64,000 nucleotides of DNA, taken from Leucobacter aridicollis. Its GTDB lineage: Bacteria; Actinomycetota; Actinomycetes; Actinomycetales; Microbacteriaceae. The notes under the pieces were generated by a model. It was not told the DNA's origin, did not search any database, and saw only the letters and a program-made list of their open reading frames with translations. The DNA lies in NCBI RefSeq assembly GCF_024399335.1, contig NZ_CP075339.1, positions 434,001 through 498,000 on the forward strand, written 5' to 3'. The position numbers were made by a program, and so were the translations under genes. Shown here piece by piece: positions 16,310 through 27,083 of this stretch (within the stretch, counting starts at the first letter, position 1; each line of letters opens with the position of its first letter).

Positions 16310-17878
16310 ATGACCCCGAACTCACAGCGAGCACTTGTCGCACTCGCGCTCGCCGCAACGCTCGGACTTGCGGGCTGCGCCCCCGCTGCACAGGGCGGGG
16401 GCTCCGAGCCAGCGCCGACCGCCGGCGGCACGCTCACCTATGGCAGGCTCGCGAGCGCGAACGATCTCGACCTGCACACGCAGATCACCGCGAACAACGC
16501 ATTCGCGATTGACAAGATCTTCGAGTCGCTCGTCTCGTTCGATGAGCACGGCAAGATCATCGACTGGTTGGCGAAGAGCCACGAGATCTCGGCAGACGGA
16601 CTGACCTATACATTTACGCTGCGCGAGGGGCTCAAGTACTCCGATGGGTCTGACGTGCAGGCCTCTGACGTGAAATTTTCGCTCGAACGCAACCTCGCGA
16701 AGCAGGGGCCCCTCACTCTCACCGCCCCGATCTCGGAAATCGTGACCGATGACGCTGCCGGTACCGTCGTCATGACGCTCGGTGAGGCGTACACGCCGTT
16801 CCTGTCGGAGCTCACGAGCTTCTCCGCGGGCGTTCTGCCCACGGACTTCGGCGGCAAGACCGAGGAGGACTTCTTCAAGGCCCCGGTTGGTACCGGGCCG
16901 TTCGCGGTCAGCGAGTGGGACCCTGCGGGTGACCTGAATTTCGTGAAGAACGAGCACTACTGGCAGGACGGGAAGCCGCTCCTTGACGGCCTCGACTACG
17001 TCTTCGTTGCCGACGACAACCAGCTGCTCCAGCGCCTGAACGCTGGCCAGATCGACGCTGTCGAGCAGGTGCCTGCGGCGAACGCAGACGCGGTCGAGAA
17101 CGGGGAAGCAACGAAGCTTTTGAAGAGCGATTCGTGGGCGATCGAGCAGGTCTTCTTCAACACGCAGAAGCCCGAGTTCGCAGACGTGCACGTCCGCCGC
17201 GCGGTCGCGCAGGCGCTCGACCTGCCCGGCATCACGCAGGCGACCACGTTTGGCACCGCCCGTGCGGCGTCCTCGCTCATTCCGCCGGCGATCGAGTACA
17301 GCGCGGCCGACGCGTTCGACGCGAAGCCGGTGCTCACACACGACGTCGACGCGGCGAAGCAGGAGCTCGCGAAGTCGGACTTCGCGGACGGCTTCGAGGC
17401 GACGATGCTCATCCCGAGCGGGAACTCAGCTCGCGCCCAGATCGCCCAGGTTGTGCAGGAATCACTCGCGCCCCTCGGCATCGACGTGCAGATCGAGTCC
17501 ATCGACCTCGCCTCATTCCGCGAGCGCTTCAAGGCGTTCGACTACGACTTCATGATCAACTCGGGGCAGTCCGACGCCCCCGACCCCAACGGGCTCGTGA
17601 CGTTCCAGGCCGATCCCGAGGGCTTCAGCAACTCGTTCTGGACCCACTACACGAACCCCGAGGTCACGAAGCTCATGCACGAGGGCCGCACGACCGCAGA
17701 CGGGCCCGAGCGGGAGCAGATCTACACCGACATCCAGCGGATCCTTGCTGGCGACGTGCCCTACATTCCCGTCTACTACTCGCCGAACCTGCACGGCACG
17801 ACGGCGAAGGTGCACGGCCTCGAATCGCTGCCGAACGGGAGCGTCAGGTTCCAGGACGCGTGGGTCGAAGCGAAGTAG
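16310..17878 (+). CDS. ABC transporter substrate-binding lipoprotein, family 5 (peptide/nickel type)
   Basis: A 522-residue exported lipoprotein with lipobox LGLAGC (Cys23). The mature protein is an extracellular solute-binding family 5 protein, as in DppA, OppA and NikA: FESLVSFDEHGKI, TYTFTLREGLKYSDGSDVQASDVKFSLER, VGTGPFAVSEWDPAGDLNFVKN split by the usual loops, and a C-terminal region ending in VPYIPVYYSPNLHG. It would bind a peptide or similar ligand for the permeases encoded downstream. AGAGGA precedes the ATG. The next gene is 90 bases on, after a hairpin-forming spacer, so this gene may be expressed more strongly than the rest. Confidence 0.92.
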   Translation: MTPNSQRALVALALAATLGLAGCAPAAQGGGSEPAPTAGGTLTYGRLASANDLDLHTQITANNAFAIDKIFESLVSFDEHGKIIDWLAKSHEISADGLTYTFTLREGLKYSDGSDVQASDVKFSLERNLAKQGPLTLTAPISEIVTDDAAGTVVMTLGEAYTPFLSELTSFSAGVLPTDFGGKTEEDFFKAPVGTGPFAVSEWDPAGDLNFVKNEHYWQDGKPLLDGLDYVFVADDNQLLQRLNAGQIDAVEQVPAANADAVENGEATKLLKSDSWAIEQVFFNTQKPEFADVHVRRAVAQALDLPGITQATTFGTARAASSLIPPAIEYSAADAFDAKPVLTHDVDAAKQELAKSDFADGFEATMLIPSGNSARAQIAQVVQESLAPLGIDVQIESIDLASFRERFKAFDYDFMINSGQSDAPDPNGLVTFQADPEGFSNSFWTHYTNPEVTKLMHEGRTTADGPEREQIYTDIQRILAGDVPYIPVYYSPNLHGTTAKVHGLESLPNGSVRFQDAWVEAK

Positions 17879-17956
17879 CCGGCGGAAGAGCCGCGCGTCC
17901 GCAGGCACGCCCTGCGGGGCCCAACAGGGTCTGGCAGGGCGCGCCAGCGCAGCGGA

Positions 17957-17962
17957 TAGAGT
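17957..17962 (+). promoter_or_regulatory. -10 element for a leaderless permease transcript
   Basis: TAGAGT ends six bases before the GTG at 17969, and there is no ribosome site. The permease and fusion genes could therefore be transcribed separately from the binding-protein gene. Confidence 0.45.
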
Positions 17963-17968
17963 AGGCGA

Positions 17969-18952
17969 GTGTCAGCGGCTCTGCGATCCCTCCCGCGCCA
18001 GGTGCTGCGCCAGGCCCTGCGCGTCGCGGGAACGGTGCTGCCGGTCATGCTCGGCGTCGTCACAGCTGTGTTCTTTCTGCTGCGCCTGGTGCCCGGCGAT
18101 CCTGCCGTGATGATCCTCGGGGATCGCGCGACGCCGCAGGCGCTCGCCGAGCTCCGCGCCAAGCTTGGGCTCGACGCCCCGCTCTGGCAGCAGTACACCG
18201 ACTTTGTCTCAGGGGTGCTCACGCGCGGTGATACTGGCGACTCGCTCGTGACTGGCGTGCCAACCGCAGAGCTTGTACTGTCTCGCGCGCCTGTGAGCCT
18301 CGGCATCGTCGCGCTCGCGCTCATGCTTGTGCTTGCGATTGCCGTGCCGCTTGCGCTCGCGGCGGCGAATCGACCCGATGGCTTCGTGGATCAGCTTGTG
18401 CGCATCGTGCCGACGATCACGCTCGGAATGCCGCTGTTCTGGATCGGACTCCTGCTCATCATCGTGTTCGCCGTGAACCTTGGGTGGTTTCCGGTCGGGG
18501 GTGTCGGCGCGGCGGGGTCGGCCCCGTTCGAGCCGGTGCGTTCGCTGGTGTTGCCTGCGCTTGCGGTCGCGCTGGGTATGGCGCCGCCGCTTATCCGCTC
18601 GCTTCGGGCTCAACTGCTCGAGGTGACGGAGGCCGAGTTCGTGACGACGTTGCGGGCTGCGCGCATCCCGGAGCGGCAGATTCGTTGGCGCCACGTGCTG
18701 CGCGGCGCGGCGTTGCCGACGCTGAATCTTCTGAGCGTGAACCTTGCATACCTCATCGGCGGGACGCTGGTTGTCGAGAAGGTGTTTGGCATCAACGGCC
18801 TTGGCACGCTCCTGTTCCAGTCGATCTCGACCCGAGACTTTCCTGTGGTGCAGACGATCGCGTTGTACTGCGCGATCCTTGTCGTGCTCGTGACGCTCGT
18901 GGCCCAGCTGCTGTCGGCGCTCATCGACCCGAGGTTGCGGGGTGCGCGATGA
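17969..18952 (+). CDS. ABC transporter permease, DppB type
   Basis: A 327-residue permease with six membrane helices. It has the DppB-type start (LGVVTAVFFLLRLVPGDPA), a periplasmic loop with AELRAKLGLDAPLWQQY, and the cytoplasmic EAA-like loop VTTLRAARIPERQIRWRHVLRGAALP that docks on the ATPase. It pairs with the permease domain of the fusion protein encoded next. The GTG start has a -10 six bases upstream and overlaps no gene; its stop overlaps the start of the fusion gene (ATGA at 18949). Confidence 0.92.
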   Translation: MSAALRSLPRQVLRQALRVAGTVLPVMLGVVTAVFFLLRLVPGDPAVMILGDRATPQALAELRAKLGLDAPLWQQYTDFVSGVLTRGDTGDSLVTGVPTAELVLSRAPVSLGIVALALMLVLAIAVPLALAAANRPDGFVDQLVRIVPTITLGMPLFWIGLLLIIVFAVNLGWFPVGGVGAAGSAPFEPVRSLVLPALAVALGMAPPLIRSLRAQLLEVTEAEFVTTLRAARIPERQIRWRHVLRGAALPTLNLLSVNLAYLIGGTLVVEKVFGINGLGTLLFQSISTRDFPVVQTIALYCAILVVLVTLVAQLLSALIDPRLRGAR

Positions 18953-21570
18953 GTGGTGCGCGGCGCGCGCTCGGGTCGCGGAGCTTTGTCGCAGGCGCGC
19001 TGCTTCTCTCGGTGATCGTGTTTGTCGCGGTGCTCGCCCCCGCGCTCGCGCCGTACTCGCCGACCGCGCAGGATTTGTCGGCCGGCCTGCTCCCTCCCTC
19101 GTTCGCGCACCCGTTTGGTACGGACCAGCTCGGTCGTGACGTGTTCTCACGGGTGCTCTTTGCGGCGCGCACTGATCTCGGGATCGCTGCCATCGCGGCG
19201 ATCACCCCGTTCGTCGTTGGCGTGACGCTTGGCCTCGTCGCTGGCTACTTCGGACGCGGCACGGACTGGGCGATCTCGCGTGTCACCGACACTGTTATCG
19301 CGTTCCCGTTTTATGTGCTCGTCATCGCAATCGTGTTCGCGGTCGGTGCGGGGGGACCGGGCATCATCGCCGCGTTCGCGCTCGTCGGGTGGGTCGGGTA
19401 TGCCCGGGTGATCCGCGCTCTTACCGCGTCGATGCGCGATCATGGCTGGGTGCGCGCGGCGCGAGGGGCGGGCCTGTCGCACGGGCAGATCCTTGTCAGG
19501 CACCTCCTGCCCAACGTGCTGCCGCAGGCTGTCGTGCTGCTCGCGACTGAGATTGTGCTCATCATGGTTGCGATCGTCACTCTCGGGTTTCTCGGGCTCG
19601 GCATCCAGCCGCCAACGCCAGACTGGGGCACGATGATCGCCGATGGACAGGCGTTCGTGACGAGTCACTGGTGGCTCTCGGCGTTGCCGGGACTTGCCGT
19701 CGTGGTGACTGGCGTCGCACTCTCGCTGCTTGGCGACGGCATCGGTGACGCGCTGAGAGTGACGGGTGAGCCGCGCAAAACCGGCAGGGCCCGCGGCGGG
19801 CGTCGGGGCCCACGCCCGGCGACTGCGGGGGTGCCTCTCGGGTCGCTCCACGTCCGCGGGCTCACCCTCGAGTTGGCAGCTGTTGTCGCTTCGCGTGCGC
19901 CCAAGCGACAACAACTGCCAGCTCCCGCGCTTGTCGGCGGGGCGCCGGGCAGGGCGCCGGGCAGGGCAGAGGGCAGGGCGCCGGGTGGCAGCGAGGGGCA
20001 CAGCGCCCAGGGCGTGAGTTTCGATCTCACCCCAGGCGAGGCACTCGGCATTGTCGGCGAATCAGGATCGGGCAAGAGCCTCACCCTCCGCGCCATCGCC
20101 GGCCTGCTCCCGAACGGTGTGGTGCACACTCACGGCGAAGTCGCCATCGGGGGCGCCGTTGGCATGGTGTTCCAGGATCCACTGAGCGCACTCGATCCGC
20201 TGACGCGAGTTGGCACCCAGCTGCGCGAAGCGTGCGTCGCGGCGGGGGAGCCAGACCCGGTGGCACGGGTGCGCGAGCTACTCGGTGCTGTCCGGCTCGG
20301 TGACCCAGAACGCATCGCCCGCGCGTACCCGCATGAACTCTCGGGTGGACAGCGCCAGCGCATCGTGATCGCGATGGCGCTCGCTGGGAGGCCGGCGATT
20401 CTGCTCGCTGACGAGCCGACGACGGCGCTGGATGCGACAGTGCAGCGTGAGGTACTCGAGCTGCTGAAAGCCCTCCGGCGGGAACGCGGCCTGACTCTCG
20501 TGTTCGTGAGCCATGACGTCGCTGTTGTCGCCGCAATGTGCGAGCGGATCGCGGTCATGCGCGGAGGGTGCGTCGTCGAGGAAGGGGCAACGGCCGCGGT
20601 CCTCGCCCGACCAGAACACCCGTACACTCGGGAGCTGCTCAGCGCGATCCCTCGTGCCCCCCGCCCCGCGGAAAGGATCAACGATCGCGTTGCCCTCGCG
20701 CCAAGCGCAGGCGCGATCAGCATACACACGACGGGTGCGCCCGGCGTCGAGAAGACCGCCCCGCCCAGCATCGAGACGGCCGCCGCGCCAGCGGCAGCGA
20801 CGTCTGACGGCGCGCCCGTGCTCGCCGTCAAGGACCTGCGCGTGAGGTATGGCGGCCGCGAGGCGGTTGGTGGCGTCTCCTTCGACGTACGCGGCGCGCT
20901 GGGCATCATCGGCGAGTCGGGTTCGGGAAAGACGACGATCGCGCGTGCGATCGTCGGGGAGCTACCGCGCGCGCACGGAGCATTCAGCTTCGCGGGCGAG
21001 CGGGAGGAGATCCAGCTCATCCCACAGGATCCCTCGTCGTCACTCAACCCGCGCCGCACAGTCGGTGCGACGCTCGGCGAGGTTGTGCGCGCACACGATC
21101 GCCGCGCTCGAGCCAGAGGAGGCGATCTCGCGCGCTCCCCGCGCGGCTCGACCGAGGGACGCGTCGCGGCGCTCCTCTCGGAAGTCGGCCTCGCCCCTGA
21201 ACACGCGAGGCGCTACCCGCACGAGCTCTCGGGCGGGCAACGGCAACGTGTCGCGATCGCGAGGGCGCTTGCCGCCGAGCCGAAAGTGCTCGTCGCTGAC
21301 GAGGCGACAAGCGCGCTCGATGTGTCAGTGCAGGCCGCAATTCTCGACCTGCTCGCGCGGCTTCGCAGGGAGCGCGGCCTCGCCCTCATCGTGATCTCCC
21401 ACGACCTCGCCGTTGTCCACGCGCTGTGCGACGATGTCGTCGTGCTGCGCGCCGGCGCCATTGTCGAGCAGGGGCCGCGGGCCCTCCTTGACCCGCAGCA
21501 GGCCTACACGCGAGAACTGCTCGACGCGGTCGTGCAGCTGCCTGCCGGATCGTTCGATGGCTCCTCCTAG
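18949..21570 (+). CDS. Triple fusion: DppC-type permease plus two ABC ATPase domains
   Basis: An 873-residue protein joining three parts that are normally separate. Residues 1-270 are a DppC-type permease ([50 protein letters not shown]). Residues 298-600 are a DppD-type ATPase with Walker [21 protein letters not shown] and [12 protein letters not shown]. Residues 620-870 are a DppF-type ATPase with [20 protein letters not shown] and [12 protein letters not shown]. Together with the gene before it the importer needs only three polypeptides. The first ATPase has an extra stretch of about 40 residues between its first strand (LTLELA) and [13 protein letters not shown], encoded by a palindrome (19870-19924) and 12-base repeats (19941-19988). 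The ATG at 18949 overlaps the preceding stop. No frameshift or stop is seen in the linkers. Confidence 0.9.
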   Translation: MSGARRALGSRSFVAGALLLSVIVFVAVLAPALAPYSPTAQDLSAGLLPPSFAHPFGTDQLGRDVFSRVLFAARTDLGIAAIAAITPFVVGVTLGLVAGYFGRGTDWAISRVTDTVIAFPFYVLVIAIVFAVGAGGPGIIAAFALVGWVGYARVIRALTASMRDHGWVRAARGAGLSHGQILVRHLLPNVLPQAVVLLATEIVLIMVAIVTLGFLGLGIQPPTPDWGTMIADGQAFVTSHWWLSALPGLAVVVTGVALSLLGDGIGDALRVTGEPRKTGRARGGRRGPRPATAGVPLGSLHVRGLTLELAAVVASRAPKRQQLPAPALVGGAPGRAPGRAEGRAPGGSEGHSAQGVSFDLTPGEALGIVGESGSGKSLTLRAIAGLLPNGVVHTHGEVAIGGAVGMVFQDPLSALDPLTRVGTQLREACVAAGEPDPVARVRELLGAVRLGDPERIARAYPHELSGGQRQRIVIAMALAGRPAILLADEPTTALDATVQREVLELLKALRRERGLTLVFVSHDVAVVAAMCERIAVMRGGCVVEEGATAAVLARPEHPYTRELLSAIPRAPRPAERINDRVALAPSAGAISIHTTGAPGVEKTAPPSIETAAAPAAATSDGAPVLAVKDLRVRYGGREAVGGVSFDVRGALGIIGESGSGKTTIARAIVGELPRAHGAFSFAGEREEIQLIPQDPSSSLNPRRTVGATLGEVVRAHDRRARARGGDLARSPRGSTEGRVAALLSEVGLAPEHARRYPHELSGGQRQRVAIARALAAEPKVLVADEATSALDVSVQAAILDLLARLRRERGLALIVISHDLAVVHALCDDVVVLRAGAIVEQGPRALLDPQQAYTRELLDAVVQLPAGSFDGSS
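19870..19924. repeat. Inverted repeat inserted in the fused ATPase coding region
   Basis: Two 22-base arms (19870-19891 and 19903-19924) are complementary at all but two positions, one of which is a wobble, around an 11-base loop. It is read in frame within the N-terminal part of the first ATPase domain and encodes residues about 308-325. It resembles a transcription terminator or a mobile palindromic element more than normal coding sequence. Confidence 0.88.
19941..19988 (+). repeat. Four 12-base tandem repeats in the same linker
   Basis: Units based on GGCGCCGGGCAG occur four times, each 12 bases long; the first two are identical, the third and fourth vary. They encode a four-residue repeat of the APGR type, directly after the palindrome in the first ATPase domain. 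Confidence 0.85.
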
Positions 21571-21615
21571 CCAGATCCTGTACTCTCGGATCACCTGAGC
21601 CAAGGGAGGTCCCAG

Positions 21616-22992
21616 GTGCGCAACAGTCGACACGCACTCCAGCGCGGCGAATCAGTGAGGCAGCGCCGCCTGCTGCTCGAGCGTGCGCACGAGCGCTTCG
21701 TTGCCGACCATTCGCTCGCCGAGGACCCGGACTCCCGGCGCACCTTCGCTGCTCAGAGCGATCTTCGCCCGGTCGTGCTCGAATCGTGGGTGCGCTCGAA
21801 GCGGCACTCGATCGACCCGAACGTGACCCCGGGCGCGAGGCCACTGTCGCCTGACGAGCTCGAGGAGCTGCAGCGCCTCCATCCGATCGCACGAGTACTT
21901 CCAGTCGTGAACAGGCTCCTGCTCGACGAGGCGACCCAGGCTGGATTCGTCGTTGCCATCGGCGACGCCGCGGGCAGGCTGCTGTGGGTCGATGGCGACA
22001 GGCGGCTGCGGTCGGAAGCCGAGGAGATGGGGTTCGCCGCTGGCGCCGACTGGTCTGAGAATGCTGTCGGCACGTCGGCGCCGGGCTCGGCGCTGCTGCT
22101 CGGCGACTCGATCCAGGTGCTCGGCGCTGAGCACTACAACCGCGCCGTGCACCAGTGGAGCTGCACCGCGGTCCCGGTACACGAGCCCGAGAGCGGCGCG
22201 ATCATCGGTGTCATTGACGTGACAGGCAATGACGCTGCAGCCTCGCCGCACATCCTGCCGCTCGTGGAAGCCACGCGGGCTGCGGTCGAGGCCGAGCTCA
22301 AACTTGTCGCCATGCGCGCGGCACTCGAGCGCAGTCACGAACGTTCGAGCGAGCGACGCGTCACGTCGACTGCTCATCCACCGCCCAAACGCGAGCCGAA
22401 GCAGGCAACGCCGCGGCTCATGCTCCTCGGGCGCGACCCTGCGCTGTTTGAACACAGCGGCGGGTTCGTGAGCGTCAGTAGACGCCATGCCGAGATCCTC
22501 GCGGCACTTGCTGAGGCGCCGAACGGGCTGTCTGCCGCGGCGCTCGCGGATCAGGTCTACGGCGAGCCTGGTGCGGAGCACAGCCTCAGACCCGAGGTCG
22601 TTCGTCTTCGCAAATGGTTGATTCAACACAGAGTCGGTTTCGAACTGCTGTCTCGCCCATACCGGCTGAGTGGCCCGCTCAGGCTCGACGCGCTTGAAAC
22701 ACTTGAAGCGCTCGAGCGGGGCGCGCACAGGCTCGCGCTCGCAGCGTACGAGGGGCCCGTGTTGCCATCCTCAGATGCGCCCGTCATCGAGCGGCTGCGA
22801 CACGAGGTGGACTCGACGCTGCGCGAGTCAATGTTGCAAACAGCGGCCGCTCCGCTGCTCTTCGAGTACGCCCAGAACTGGGCGGTCGATGACGCGCAGG
22901 TGTGGGAGGCGCTGCTGCACGCGCTCCCCCCGCTCTCGCCGAAACGCACGCGCGTAGTTGCGAGGCTCGAGACCATCGAAGCCGGGCGATGA
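21616..22992 (+). CDS. GAF-domain transcriptional regulator (AcoR-like sensor part)
   Basis: A 458-residue regulator. Residues about 30-220 resemble the sensor region of AcoR/DhaR-type activators: [18 protein letters not shown] near the start, a GAF domain with [35 protein letters not shown] and [23 protein letters not shown]. The C-terminus lacks the sigma-54 AAA+ domain; instead a winged-helix-like region ([36 protein letters not shown]) follows. It precedes the aldehyde dehydrogenase gene by 120 bases and probably controls it in response to an aldehyde or alcohol. AGGGAGGT precedes the GTG at 21616. Confidence 0.85.
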   Translation: MRNSRHALQRGESVRQRRLLLERAHERFVADHSLAEDPDSRRTFAAQSDLRPVVLESWVRSKRHSIDPNVTPGARPLSPDELEELQRLHPIARVLPVVNRLLLDEATQAGFVVAIGDAAGRLLWVDGDRRLRSEAEEMGFAAGADWSENAVGTSAPGSALLLGDSIQVLGAEHYNRAVHQWSCTAVPVHEPESGAIIGVIDVTGNDAAASPHILPLVEATRAAVEAELKLVAMRAALERSHERSSERRVTSTAHPPPKREPKQATPRLMLLGRDPALFEHSGGFVSVSRRHAEILAALAEAPNGLSAAALADQVYGEPGAEHSLRPEVVRLRKWLIQHRVGFELLSRPYRLSGPLRLDALETLEALERGAHRLALAAYEGPVLPSSDAPVIERLRHEVDSTLRESMLQTAAAPLLFEYAQNWAVDDAQVWEALLHALPPLSPKRTRVVARLETIEAGR

Positions 22993-23113
22993 CGGCGGTG
23001 CCGCGGACCCGGCGCAACCTAAATGCAACCTTCGCAGACCTACTCTGACACCACGAAGCGCGGGTACTCCCGGCTTCGGCACTTCGACAACGACGTCAGA
23101 GAGAGGTAGCACC

Positions 23114-24637
<1,524 letters not shown>

Positions 24638-24729
24638 GCCCTCCCTAGGTCAGCTCGTTCGACCTCCCGAACACACACCCCAGATTCACAACGGGTTGCA
24701 GCGTGGCAGCCCACGAAAGGAATACGACA

Positions 24730-25764
24730 ATGACAACAACCACTATGCGTGCCGCCTCCGTGCCGGCATTCGGCAAGCCGCTCGACGTCGGCGACCAGAG
24801 CGTCCCGACGCCCGGTCCCGGGCAGGCGCTCGTTCGGGTGCTCACTACTGGCGTCTGCCACACAGATCTGCACGCCGTCGAGGGCGACTGGCCTGTGAAG
24901 CCGAGCCCACCGTTCATTCCGGGCCACGAGGGCGTCGGACTTGTCGAGGCCGTCGGCGAGGGCGTCACAAACGTCGCAGTCGGAGATCTCGTCGGTAATG
25001 CGTGGCTGTGGTCCGCATGCGGGCACTGCGAGTTCTGCCGCACAGGCTGGGAGACGCTCTGCGAGCAGCAGCAGAACGGTGGCTACTCGGTCGACGGCTC
25101 TTTCGCTGAGTACATGCTCGTCGACGCGACCTACGCCGCCGTTGTGCCCGCGGGGTCAGACCCTGTCGAGGTTGCGCCCGTGCTCTGCGCAGGGGTCACT
25201 GTGTACAAGGGCCTGAAGGTGACTGGCGTGCTTCCCGGGCAGTGGGTAGTGATCTCGGGAATCGGTGGCCTTGGCCACATCGCAGTGCAGTACGCGGTTG
25301 CGATGGGGATGCGCGTCGCCGCCGTCGATATTGCCGACGACAAGCTTGCGCTTGCGAAGAAGCACGGCGCTGAGGTGACTGTGAACGCGTTGAGTGAGGA
25401 TCCGGTCGAAGCCATCCAGCGCGAGACAGGTGGAGCGCACGGTGTGCTCGTGACAGCCGTGCACCCGTCGGCGTTCGGGCAGGCGATCGGTATGACGAGG
25501 CGCGGCGGCACGATCGTCTTCAACGGCCTGCCTCCCGGGGACTTCCCCGCGCCGATCTTTGACATCGTGCTCAAGGGCCTGACGATCAGGGGGTCAATCG
25601 TCGGCACCAGGCAAGACATGATCGAGGCACTTGACTTCTACGCGAGGGGCCTTATCCACCCGACAGTCTCCGAGCGCCCGCTCGACGACGTCAACGATGT
25701 GCTCGACGAGATGCGTGCAGGCAAGATTGACGGCCGCGTCGTTCTCAGGCTCGCGAGCGCCTAA
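24730..25764 (+). CDS. adhP: Zinc-dependent alcohol dehydrogenase, AdhP type
   Basis: A 344-residue medium-chain alcohol dehydrogenase that oxidises primary alcohols to aldehydes with NAD. Catalytic zinc ligands are in GVCHTDLH and GHEGVG; the structural zinc is held by the four Cys of CGHCEFCRTGWETLC; the cofactor fold starts at GIGGLGHIAVQYAVAMG. The ATG at 24730 has AAAGGA eight bases upstream. Its product is the substrate of the aldehyde dehydrogenase encoded before it, and the two genes are probably co-transcribed (92-base gap without a terminator). A strong hairpin follows it before the DUF779 gene. Confidence 0.93.
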   Translation: MTTTTMRAASVPAFGKPLDVGDQSVPTPGPGQALVRVLTTGVCHTDLHAVEGDWPVKPSPPFIPGHEGVGLVEAVGEGVTNVAVGDLVGNAWLWSACGHCEFCRTGWETLCEQQQNGGYSVDGSFAEYMLVDATYAAVVPAGSDPVEVAPVLCAGVTVYKGLKVTGVLPGQWVVISGIGGLGHIAVQYAVAMGMRVAAVDIADDKLALAKKHGAEVTVNALSEDPVEAIQRETGGAHGVLVTAVHPSAFGQAIGMTRRGGTIVFNGLPPGDFPAPIFDIVLKGLTIRGSIVGTRQDMIEALDFYARGLIHPTVSERPLDDVNDVLDEMRAGKIDGRVVLRLASA

Positions 25765-25770
25765 CTCATA

Positions 25771-25804
25771 GGCCTCGGGAGGCGGCTCACCGCCTCCCGA
25801 GGCC
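25771..25804 (+). terminator. Strong hairpin after adhP
   Basis: A perfect 15-bp stem (GGCCTCGGGAGGCGG and complement) with a CTCA loop and no T tract. It may end the adhP message, reduce expression of the next gene, or protect the mRNA 3' end. Confidence 0.75.
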
Positions 25805-25831
25805 AACTCAGTTTTCAGGATGGAGACGATG

Positions 25832-26353
25832 ATGACACCGGAGTCAACGCCCGATCCGGCCGAAGTGCTTGGGGACGAAACCCGTGGGGCCGTCGACGCG
25901 TGTGAGGTGGGCGGCGCTGTCGCGCCTGGGCCAGAAGACACAGCTTCGATTCCCGGCGTCGTCGATGCGCGCCCGGAGATCGCGGGTGAGCATGCGAGCA
26001 GGCTCGCTTTCACACCAGCCGCGATCGAGCTCATCGAGCGGCTCTGGGCGATGCACGGCCCCCTCATGTTCCACCAGTCCGGCGGGTGCTGTGATGGCAG
26101 TGCCCCCATGTGTTACCAGGAAGGCGAGTTCAAGACGGGCGGGCAGGATCTGAAACTCGGCACGCTCGAGCTGCCGCCAAGCGCCGGTGAGAACGCGCCG
26201 CGCGAGATCGGGTTCTGGATGTCTCGTGAGCAGTTCGCAGTGTGGGCGCACACGCATCTGACGATCGATGCAGTGCCAGGGCGAGGGTCGGGATTCTCGC
26301 TCGAGGCCCCGGAAGGCAAGCGGTTCCTCATCCGCTCGCGACTCATCTCGTAG
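25832..26353 (+). CDS. DUF779 domain protein of the aldehyde/alcohol oxidation cassette
   Basis: A 173-residue protein whose C-terminal 115 residues are the DUF779 domain: HGPLMFHQSGGCCDGSAPMCY with clustered cysteines, then QDLKLGTLE and FWMSREQFAVW. DUF779 genes regularly sit beside aldehyde dehydrogenase genes, and this one follows the pair, but the biochemical role is not established. The acidic N-terminal 60 residues are extra. Three ATG codons (25820, 25829, 25832) are in frame; the last has GGAG six bases upstream and is preferred. It is separated from adhP by the hairpin at 25771. Confidence 0.85.
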   Translation: MTPESTPDPAEVLGDETRGAVDACEVGGAVAPGPEDTASIPGVVDARPEIAGEHASRLAFTPAAIELIERLWAMHGPLMFHQSGGCCDGSAPMCYQEGEFKTGGQDLKLGTLELPPSAGENAPREIGFWMSREQFAVWAHTHLTIDAVPGRGSGFSLEAPEGKRFLIRSRLIS

Positions 26354-26453
26354 TCGCCCTCCGCCACCTCGAGCTCGCAACGGCGTCCTTTCGGGGCGTG
26401 CGTGGCCTTGCTACGCTGGAGGGGATCCCGACAACTGTTGAACGAGGTGCGCT

Positions 26454-27023
26454 ATGGGAGCGATCATGGACTGGCTGAATGGCCTGCTCGACGGGTCGCT
26501 CATCGCGGGCGGCATCTTTCTCATCATTGGCGTCGTCGGCGGCATCCTCCTGCTGCTTTCGCTCGTGCTCGACGGAATCTTCGATGCATTCGATTTCGGC
26601 GATGGCCCGCTGAGCCTCACGACAATCGCAGCGTTTACCGCGATCTTCGGCTTTACGGCTTTTGCGCTTGTTGGCGCGGGCCTCCCCACCCCGCTCGCGG
26701 GGCTCCTCGGTGCGCTCGCGGGCGTGCTCGGCGGCGCAGCTGCGTGGTGGTTGAGCAAGGTCATCAGAAGCGCTGAATCGTCAACGGCGGTGAGTGGCGA
26801 TGAGCTTGTCGGCTCAGTCGCAGGCGTGGTGCTTGCGATCCCTGCCGGTGGTCTCGGCGAGGTCGCGCTCGTGCGGCACGGTGAGCGCGTCTCGCTCTCG
26901 GCGACCGCAGACACCGCCATCGCGCGGGGCACGCAGGTGCGCATCGCCCAGACAATCACCGCGACATCGGTGCGGGTTGAACCCGTCGCCGCGACGGCTG
27001 ACCCGAGCGCACAGCCCACCTAA
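26454..27023 (+). CDS. NfeD-like membrane protein paired with flotillin
   Basis: A 189-residue protein with three hydrophobic segments (LIAGGIFLIIGVVGGILLLL, LTTIAAFTAIFGFTAFALVG, LAGLLGALAGVLGGAAAWWL) followed by a soluble beta-rich domain of about 75 residues (ELVGSVAGVVLAIPAGGLGEVALV). This layout is that of NfeD-type proteins, whose genes lie beside SPFH/flotillin genes, as here: the flotillin starts 60 bases on. It probably helps assemble flotillin membrane microdomains. The ATG at 26454 has GAGG six bases upstream; ATG 26466 with GGAG is also possible. Confidence 0.8.
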   Translation: MGAIMDWLNGLLDGSLIAGGIFLIIGVVGGILLLLSLVLDGIFDAFDFGDGPLSLTTIAAFTAIFGFTAFALVGAGLPTPLAGLLGALAGVLGGAAAWWLSKVIRSAESSTAVSGDELVGSVAGVVLAIPAGGLGEVALVRHGERVSLSATADTAIARGTQVRIAQTITATSVRVEPVAATADPSAQPT

Positions 27024-27083
27024 CTCGTCCGTGCCGGCATTGGTGTCGGCTTCATTCACAACTGAACTTCCCCGGGAGGGAAA

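Noticed and set aside
18484-18948. N-terminal extension of the triple fusion
   Set aside because: It overlaps the DppB-type permease gene in another frame and has no membrane segments.
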